DNA of 64,000 nucleotides, taken from the NCBI GenBank assembly GCA_023374025.1, contig SIJG01000005.1:1596782-1660781 (forward strand). The letters are read 5' to 3'. Of the stretch, positions 57,662 to 64,000 are shown piece by piece; the first letter of the stretch is position 1, and each line of letters starts with the position of its first letter. Source of the DNA: Heterodera schachtii. Taxonomy: Eukaryota; Nematoda; Chromadorea; Rhabditida; Heteroderidae. The notes beneath the pieces were generated by a model. That model was not told where the DNA came from. It saw nothing but the letters and a program-made list of their open reading frames with translations, and did no database searches. The translations under genes and the position numbers were made by a program.

Positions 57662-58024
57662 ATGGCTTGCAAGAAATTGCTAATGATTTTGTTGCTATTC
57701 AGTTCGAACGTTCAAATTGTAGAGTCTCCTCAAGAAAAGGAAATTAAAGGAATTTCAGTTGACAAAGAAATTTGTGATCATTTCTGTGCCCATCCATGCC
57801 AGCCGACTAATTTAATATTTCCAACCGAAGAGAGAAATGCAACTTTGGGTTGGACCTGTGTACACCTAAAGCCAAAAATTGTCCCTCAAAGTTGGTCCTC
57901 ATTTCTTTCGAAAAATGCTTGGACAATTGGCGGCATAATTTTTACTCTTGCCGGCATTTCCTTTTGTGTAGTTCGAGCATATTTGTGGTCAATTGAACCC
58001 GATTCAATTGAAATTAATGTTTGA
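57662..58024 (+). CDS. Small type I membrane protein of the retroelement
   Basis: This 120-codon frame starts two bases after motif copy 10; an upstream in-frame ATG at 57599 would put the signal peptide internally, so 57662 is preferred. MACKKLLMILLLFSSNVQIVES is a signal peptide, split here by its two likely parts: KKLLMILLLFSS core and a polar end. A short Cys-rich ectodomain (CDHFCAHPCQP) with an Asn-Ala-Thr glycosylation site follows, then one transmembrane helix (about 90-110) and a short tail. It could be an accessory surface protein. No family was recognised. Confidence 0.6.
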   Translation: MACKKLLMILLLFSSNVQIVESPQEKEIKGISVDKEICDHFCAHPCQPTNLIFPTEERNATLGWTCVHLKPKIVPQSWSSFLSKNAWTIGGIIFTLAGISFCVVRAYLWSIEPDSIEINV

Positions 58025-58349
58025 GTTTTTCTTTTCCTTAAAATTGCAATTTCTCCGCTTTTGACTGCGTTTTTTTAATTAATCCCATACGACCAAAGTT
58101 TTGCAGTTGCCCCCCCCCATATTTTTTCTCTCCGTGCCGAATATGGCAGCCGACTGAAAGCAATTCATCTCCCGTCCCTCTCCCGTTTTTTGCTCTCCCC
58201 CGTCGCGACATTAGCTTTTTGCGGCGATGACTCTCCCCTGCCTGCTCGGGAGAAAAGGTTTTTGCCTTTTTTCCCATTAGCTCGCCGCTGTTGTAACATT
58301 TGAAAAAATAAATTGCATTTTTGCTGTAACGCCCGCCCATCGTCCACTC

Positions 58350-58509
58350 GGACCCGTCGTTATTTAAGGCCGGCTCATCCTTCAGAAAAGCCATTTCTTG
58401 CCTTCATTCCCATTTCTCCTCCGCTCCTCATATTCATTTTTTTAAATAAATCATTTTCCATTTTTAATTTTCAATTTTATTTTAATTTTCAATTTTTTCA
58501 TTTGTCTAG
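58350..58509 (+). promoter_or_regulatory. Possible promoter and 5' UTR of the helicase gene
   Basis: A TATA-like TTATTTAAGG lies at about 58361, with a splice-acceptor-like TTTGTCTAG directly before the ATG at 58510. This suggests that the helicase may be expressed from its own promoter, or from a spliced RNA of the element. Confidence 0.35.
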
Positions 58510-61500
58510 ATGCAAAAACCTATTCCTTCAAATCGCCCCAACTCATCCGTCTCCAAAACCCTTGCCTGCGGGCTTGAAAAAAATGTGGTTGTGAGTGGAA
58601 AGAGTGGAAATGAGCCACTCTCGGTGCCGGTGCTGGTGGATCGGAGTGATCCGCTGGGACTCAAGTCGGTCCAACCCGACCCGGTGCCGATGGAAAGTGT
58701 CGAGGCTGGCACAAAGGAAGTGTCGGAAGTGATGGAAGTGGATGAAATGAGTGGAGAAAAAGGGAAAAGGGATGAAATGGGTAAAGAAAAGGTGAAAAGT
58801 GGTGGAATGGAAGAGGAAGAAGAAAGTGAGGGCAGTGAAAGTGAACTGCTAGGAGAAGGTGGATTTGGCGATTTGAAATTGAACCCCAGCCTGAGGGCGG
58901 GAAATAAAGTGATTGAGAAAGAAGATAAGGGGAAACCCTATCTGATTGCCCAAGTGAGGGGCGATGGTGTGATCGCCGCCCGGATGAAACTTTTCTGGGA
59001 TTTCCCGGAATTGGTTTTTGTCCCGTTTAGCCTCTTCGACAACGCCCAGCCGATCGAAATCGGCGATACTTTCCGCCTTCATAAGTGTGAATGGACCAAG
59101 AGCGAGACAGGATGGGAAGAGCGCGGAGATTGGCTGTACGAAGTCACCGGACGGCTGAACTACCAAGCCACGGCGACGGACGTTAGCCGACTGCGCCAGC
59201 GTCTCCCCACTCAGGCGGTCGGCATTTTGGTCGACGTCCAAAGGGCGCGTGACCGACACGTCAAAGTGGCACTGGTCTCAGCACCTGAGCTCAGCTGCGT
59301 GATGCGCGCCTACCGCCGCCATTTCCCGGCCGAATTTACGGAGACCGACATCCGGTACCGCTCCGTTGTCCGTCTTCAACTTCGGCAGATCAACAGTCCG
59401 CCATCGGTGCTTTATTCGCAGCAATTTGCGTATGTTTTGCCCTCCGATTTTGGTAAAAAAAGGGGTGATGAACTGCTCATTCATCACGCAAACGTAATTG
59501 CTGGCGTTGAGCCCGAACCAATGGGCTATGAGTTTCCCTTCAGTGCCGAATTGACCTGGGCAAAGGTGAAATTGGGCGAGAAGGTCATGGCCGCGGCTGT
59601 TGCGGCACAAGCATTCGATGTGAAGGCTGATCTGCGGAAGCACACTCTGTTCGTCGAGCCGGTTGTCATCAACGAGATCTCAACCCGAAGCGTTGTCATC
59701 CAATTCGTCATGCCGGTGCCGAGCATTGAAGAACTCACCGAATTGTGCAAAATCTGGGAGGTCGATTTGGCGGTGGGTTGCAAAGTCAATCCGGTAGCCA
59801 AGGCAAAGCCTTGTGCGCATGGGTATGTGCTAAGCATCGACAAACGGGCATTATGTGTAGGATACGAAATCGATGCCAAAGTGATCCTTTCCTACCAGGA
59901 AGCGAAGGACCAGGATGCGCAGGAGGAATTCGATCAGATGCGCTGCGGCGAACTCGACGGATGCGTTGAGCTAATCCCGCAGACGTCAGTCAGAGCACTG
60001 CAGGAACGGATGTTCACTTTGCGGTCCAATGACTGCTCGAAATTGGCGACGGACGAGGGAAAGGTGGGCCGGATCATGTCGATTTTATTGGGCCGACCGG
60101 TAAAACCGGAAAGCCCAAAGGCCAATAACCCATTAATGACTTTTGGGGCTCTTTCAAAATTGAAAGAGGGGCAGGTCGACACCGCGCTGTGTATGCTCGA
60201 CGAGGTGCCGCGCCTGGTCTTCCAACAGGCCGGGCCCGGCACCGGCAAGACGTTCAGCGCGGCGTCGATCGTGGCCACGGTCCTGGCCACGGATCCCACG
60301 GCGCGGGTGTTGGCGCTGGCCCCGCCGAACGTCGCCGTCGTCAAGCTGGTGCTGGAGATGCAGGATGCCCTGGCCGCCGGAAAGCACGTGGAGCCGATGC
60401 TCGCCTTGTTCTCCGGGACAGGTAAGTTGAGATATGCCAAGGAAGTTGAGCGGATTTCCCCTCATCTGCTCGCCACCGCGGCGGAGGCACAGGACTTTCA
60501 GGAACTCCTACAGAAGGATCAAGAACGCGTCAAGGTGGAGCGGTACCTGGACGCCTGCGAGCGGAACCCACGCCTGGCCCAGGAAATGGCAGTTGCCAAA
60601 ATTGTGCAGGAGCACAAAAATCGCCGCCTGTGCTTCGCCACTTTGTCCTTTTGTGAGCAGTTGCCGGCACTGTTCGGGGAGACGACCCATTTGATCATCG
60701 ACGAGGCCGGACAGGCACCATACGTCCAAATCCTCAACTTGGTAAGCCAACTCCCATGCCTAACCAAGGTGCTGATCACCGGTGATCGCCGCCAACTTCG
60801 CGTCCACTTGCCCTCCCTGCCGATCGCCATCCGTGAGGACTTCGGCATGGACACGGTCATCCAAAACTTGGATGTTGCGCAAGGGACGGACGTCACAACA
60901 TTGTCGGTATGTTTTCGCTCACACTCAGCTCTCGTCCGATGTACGGAGGCCGGCTTTTACAAACCGCACGGCGAGCAGTTGACACCAGGACGCGACGACT
61001 CCGAGCGGGCACTGATGATCAACCAAACGGCATTCAAATTGCCGAAAATGGGAGTCCCCCTCATTTTAGTCCATCAGAACACGCCTGCCCAGCGCGACGA
61101 GGTGTCCACATCATTCGGCCAATCCGGGCCAAACCGACACAGCGATGAGAGCCCTCTGGCGTTTGGCGCGGGCCTTCCCCGGCACACTCATCCGCTGCAT
61201 TTGTTTCTACGCTGCGCAGGCCTTGGAAATCGAACGGTTGGTGGCCCAGCAGGAAATTCCCGACATTTTAGTGACGACAGCGGACGCAACACAGGGCCAC
61301 GAGTCGTCACTTGCTGTCATCGTCACAACATGCTCCGTCCTCGACAGTGGAGCTGACTCGCAGCCGTTCTGGGCGGATGCCGCACGGGTGGACGTCGCCA
61401 TCTCCCGCGCCAGCCATGGAATGATCATCATCGGCGATTTGCTGCTGCTCAACCGGACGGAGACGTGGCGCCGCTACCTGGACCAAGCGACGACTGAGAC

Positions 61501-61762
61501 AACAGTGGTCGGCCCGGAGTACTTCGACTTCGAGCAGTTCAACAACCCTGACAACTATTACGACAAGGACGGACAGCTGATCTCAGCCAACGGCGGTGCG
61601 GTACGGTCAGAGCATTTCTACAGCAAGTACGGTAAAAATGTGTGGTACAACAATTCCGGTGAGTCAAGGGGGGCGGAGAACAGATATCAACCTTATCTTC
61701 CTCAAGGTGGCACTCGAGAACGCACTCGTGGCAAAGCCTCAACGTCTGGTGCGCGCAGATGA
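58510..61762 (+). CDS. Superfamily 1 helicase, Upf1/DNA2-NAM7 type
   Basis: The N-terminal 125 residues are acidic and low-complexity and carry two motif copies (58564, 58889). Domains with OB- or stalk-like character follow. The helicase core has motif I QAGPGTGKT (about residue 572), motif II DEAG (730) and motif III GDRRQL (757). Motifs V (DATQGHE, near 61282) and VI (VAISRA, near 61400) lie in a second phase from about 61145, so one base is gained or lost between about 61100 and 61145. The first frame runs to 61356; the second ends at 61762. A possible GTGAG donor occurs at 61659. Such helicases unwind RNA or DNA 5' to 3'. A helicase in an LTR element is unusual. The higher GC content than pol suggests host or viral origin. 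Confidence 0.75.
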
Positions 61763-62259
61763 ATGAAGTGAAGGCCAAGCTGTACGACTTCAGTCATGGA
61801 CGGCAGCCGCGCATGGACGCCTTCCTTCTTCATTCCCTTCCCCCACGTTTTGCCATTTTTCTTTTTGTTTTGACTCTCTTCTCTCTCACTCTCTCTCTTC
61901 TCCATTTCTTTAAAAATTATCATTCATTTTCTCTTTATTTTCGAATTGTTAATGGCCTTTCTTTCCCCCAATTCAAAATTAATTAAAAATGCGTCGGTTT
62001 CCTTACACTTTCTCTGACCCATTCTTTCTCTTCTCTCATCATGCTTTTACATTTCGTCCCCAAACCGGAATGACCCCTGGTTGCTTTTCTCCGATTTCCC
62101 ATGCCATCCATCTGAGATGAAGGTGGACCGCTGTCCATTATTGTAATGCGCAGCTTGGCCGTGGAAGTTCGGATTGGAGAGACGAAGGGCGAAGCCGAGA
62201 GTTTGGACCCATTCATTCATTTTCATTCCATTTTTTATTTATGGATCGGGGACGATCCT
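61763..62259. other. Helicase 3' flank, pyrimidine-rich
   Basis: CT-rich stretches near 61870-61930 and 62020-62040. No gene was seen. Confidence 0.4.
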
Positions 62260-62275
62260 AAGGGAAGGGGGGAGT
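62260..62275 (+). promoter_or_regulatory. Polypurine tract
   Basis: AAGGGAAGGGGGGAG lies directly before the TGTAAGG start of the right LTR, the expected place for plus-strand DNA priming. Confidence 0.8.
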
Positions 62276-62646
62276 TGTAAGGATTATTCGACGCATTTCC
62301 CTCATTTAATTATTCCTTATTGGCCATTATCAATTCAATCACATTTATCCATTTCACACGTTTTTCCTTTTCTCATTGTAATATCTCTCCGCCCATTCTC
62401 TTCGCATTTCTCCTTCCCCAGTGATTAGTCAGTCAGTTGTGATGGAACAGACTTCAATTATTATTCCGATTTCTCGCTTCGTTTAAATCCAACATCGAAT
62501 GAATAAAGACATCTTCAACAGTCAATGAGTCGTTAGGGGGTTCGGGGCTTGGTCAAAGGCGCCTTGGCTTTTCCCCATTCCCTCCCAAATTACATCCGGG
62601 ATAAACGGTGGATAGTTGGTCTGGGGGGCACAGTTCGCATCCCTCA
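62276..62646 (+). repeat. 3' LTR
   Basis: It has the same length as the left LTR with about 14 differences, including loss of the TATAAAT site (TTTAAAT here). It is followed after four bases by a non-LTR reverse transcriptase frame. Confidence 0.85.
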
Positions 62647-62650
62647 CTCA

Positions 62651-64000
62651 ATGGACACAGGCAAAATTCCTGAAATTTGGAAAAATTCTATTGTTATACC
62701 TCTCTTTAAAAAAGGTGACCGAAATGATCCACATAATTACAGACCCATTTCTCTTACTTGCTGTCTATGTAGAGTTATGGAAAAAATAATTGCAAAAAGC
62801 ATTTATAACTTCCTTCATCTGAATAATTTAATATCCGAACATCAGTTCGGTTTTGTTAAACACCGATCTACTAATACTCAACTAATTACAGTATTAGAAG
62901 ATTGGTACGACAGCATATACGGTAAGAAAAATATTGACTGTATCTATGTGGACTTTCGGAAAGCTTTCGATTCCCTTCCTATTAATATTTTAATAAATAA
63001 ACTTCATAACATTGGCATTAAGGGAAAACTGCTAAGTTGGCTATCTGAATTTTTAAAGGATAGATTTTACAGAGTTAAAATTAACAACAAATTTTCTAAT
63101 CTATATCCGATTCAGTCTGGTGTTCCACAGGGTTCTGTTCTTGGCCCTCTGTTATTTTTAATATACATTAATGACCTCCCGCAGGTAATCCCTCCGGGAG
63201 TTAGCATCAAGCTTTTTGCTGATGATGTCAAAATTTATGTTTCTTACAAAACTCGTGATGAAAGAAGCAAATTAAATGTTGCTTTAGACAATATTGGAAA
63301 ATGGGCTAATGCATTTGGTTTAAACATCTCCCAAAATAAAACATTTATATTATTTCTCGGCAAAAATAATTCGAAACAACAATATAAATTATTCAACAAT
63401 ATTATTAATGAGGTTGAATCTATTAGTGATTTAGGCATTTTAATTGATAATAAATTAAGATTTTCAAATCATTATACTAAAATCATTAAAGCTGCTTATT
63501 TAAGGATTCGCAATATTGCCAAAATTTTAAAAACCCGCTCTATACGTATTTGGACCAAAGTATTCAAGACATACATTCGTCCTCTTTTAGAATATGCGCC
63601 TGAAATTTGGAATCCGACATACAAAAAAGATATAAATAAATTGGAAAGATGCCAAAAATATTTTACAAAAATTGCTTTATTTAAATGTAGGCTTCCGTAT
63701 ATACCTTACGAACAAAGACTTGATTTATTCAAACTTCAAACTTTAGAAGAAAGGCGAAAAACAATTGATTTAGTTCAGGCATTCAAAATCATCAATGGTC
63801 TTACTCATCTTAAAAAAGACATATTTCCCCAATTTTCTGGTCACATCCCTTACAATCTTAGACGTAAAGTTGTGTTAAAACCACAATCCAGTAAAACTTC
63901 AAATTCTTTTATCAACAGAACGGCCTTAATATGGTCTAAACTTAACAAAGATATAACAGATGCTCCATCTGTTGACAGTTTCAAAAAACGAATAAATAAA
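62651..64000 (+). CDS. Non-LTR retrotransposon reverse transcriptase, 5' truncated and running off the window
   Basis: One frame is open for 450 codons from ATG at 62651 to the window edge. RT blocks are in order: IPLFKKGDRNDPHNYRPISL (about 16-35), FGFVKHRST, CIYVDFRKAFDSL, GVPQGSVLGPLLFLIYINDL and LFADDVKIY (catalytic ADD). This is the jockey/CR1-type arrangement. The endonuclease normally found upstream is missing: the frame begins right where the RT domain begins, next to the LTR end. AT-rich codon use differs from the helicase upstream. Confidence 0.85.
   Translation, partial: MDTGKIPEIWKNSIVIPLFKKGDRNDPHNYRPISLTCCLCRVMEKIIAKSIYNFLHLNNLISEHQFGFVKHRSTNTQLITVLEDWYDSIYGKKNIDCIYVDFRKAFDSLPINILINKLHNIGIKGKLLSWLSEFLKDRFYRVKINNKFSNLYPIQSGVPQGSVLGPLLFLIYINDLPQVIPPGVSIKLFADDVKIYVSYKTRDERSKLNVALDNIGKWANAFGLNISQNKTFILFLGKNNSKQQYKLFNNIINEVESISDLGILIDNKLRFSNHYTKIIKAAYLRIRNIAKILKTRSIRIWTKVFKTYIRPLLEYAPEIWNPTYKKDINKLERCQKYFTKIALFKCRLPYIPYEQRLDLFKLQTLEERRKTIDLVQAFKIINGLTHLKKDIFPQFSGHIPYNLRRKVVLKPQSSKTSNSFINRTALIWSKLNKDITDAPSVDSFKKRINK

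Larger units (their letters stand above)
41973..62646 (+). mobile_element. Giant composite LTR retroelement carrying host-derived genes
   Basis: Two 371-bp direct repeats (41973-42343 and 62276-62646) begin TGTAAGG and end CCCTCA. A primer-binding site directly follows the left repeat and a polypurine tract directly precedes the right one, so the whole 20,674 bp has the form of one LTR element. Inside, in order: leader, gag, envelope-like region, Ty3/gypsy-type pol, antisense host gene pieces (JmjC, RRM, ABCD transporter), two accessory ORFs and an SF1 helicase. Twelve copies of a 20-nt motif occur throughout. The repeats differ at roughly 14 positions, so the insertion is not recent. The flanking bases (left TTAG, right CTCA) show no target duplication. 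Confidence 0.8.

Noticed and set aside
58038..58394. 118-codon minus-strand frame
   Set aside because: It covers the likely promoter region of the helicase and shows no recognisable domain.
42444..58908. The 20-nt motif as part of a hammerhead ribozyme (stem II followed by GAAA)
   Set aside because: No CTGATGA core was found upstream of the copies inspected, so the hammerhead fold is not supported.
42444..58908. The 20-nt motif as ordinary 3' splice sites
   Set aside because: Only some copies have AG directly before the motif, one lies in the untranslated leader and several are inside open pol or helicase sequence.
41969..62650. A target-site duplication for the LTR element
   Set aside because: The bases directly outside the two LTRs (TTAG and CTCA) do not match under any nearby choice of ends.

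Overview
The window looks like genomic DNA of a nematode, probably a plant-parasitic tylenchid; this is inference. Coding exons are GC-richer than the strongly AT-rich surroundings, introns are often only 30-60 bp with TTTCAG-type acceptors, and recognisable host genes (an intron-containing histone H2B variant, a REEP/TB2-DP1-HVA22 membrane protein, a JmjC protein and an ABCD-type peroxisomal transporter fragment) are animal-like. No rRNA genes, CRISPR arrays or operons were seen.

1-24 kb: several fragments of what looks like one family of modular genes built from short exons (33-60 nt), nearly all split after the first base of a codon. Two of them (starts at 2928 and 15597) have a clear signal peptide. 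They lie among dense small repeats. An H2B variant (8051-8552, minus) and a REEP-like gene (8930-10366, plus) sit together; the REEP 5' region is interrupted by a remnant of an IS1595/Merlin-type transposase.

11-41 kb: many foldback transposons. Five have 8-bp target-site duplications that I could read exactly, and one more matches at 7 of 8. Several are built from short repeated GC-rich words that differ from element to element, and some carry the same hairpin (11-bp stem, GATA loop). A large multi-exon gene (25915-34154, plus), unrecognised and with one frame break, hosts four of these elements in its introns. A 1.1-kb higher-order tandem array (37865-38986) and a homopurine tract (40284-40675) follow.

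42-62.6 kb: a giant composite LTR retroelement, 20.7 kb, with 371-bp LTRs about 96% identical, a primer-binding site resembling the 3' end of initiator tRNA-Met, and a polypurine tract. In order it carries gag, an envelope-like region broken by frame changes, and a Ty3/gypsy-type pol whose reading frame begins with the membrane-anchor part of the envelope-like protein. Then come antisense, intron-containing host gene pieces (JmjC gene, RRM exon, ABCD transporter), an unknown 294-codon ORF, a small membrane protein, and a large superfamily 1 (Upf1/DNA2-NAM7-like) helicase. Twelve copies of a 20-nt motif (consensus GCCTGMGGGCNNGAAACAAA, possible GCC/GGC mini-hairpin) lie in one orientation at or near the joints between these modules, in all three reading-frame phases where they fall in coding sequence. 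The leader carries four hairpins with compensatory base changes. The motif, the hairpins and the cargo-bearing architecture are the most interesting content of the window.

62.65-64 kb: a reverse transcriptase ORF of a non-LTR retrotransposon starts 4 bp after the 3' LTR and runs off the end of the window.
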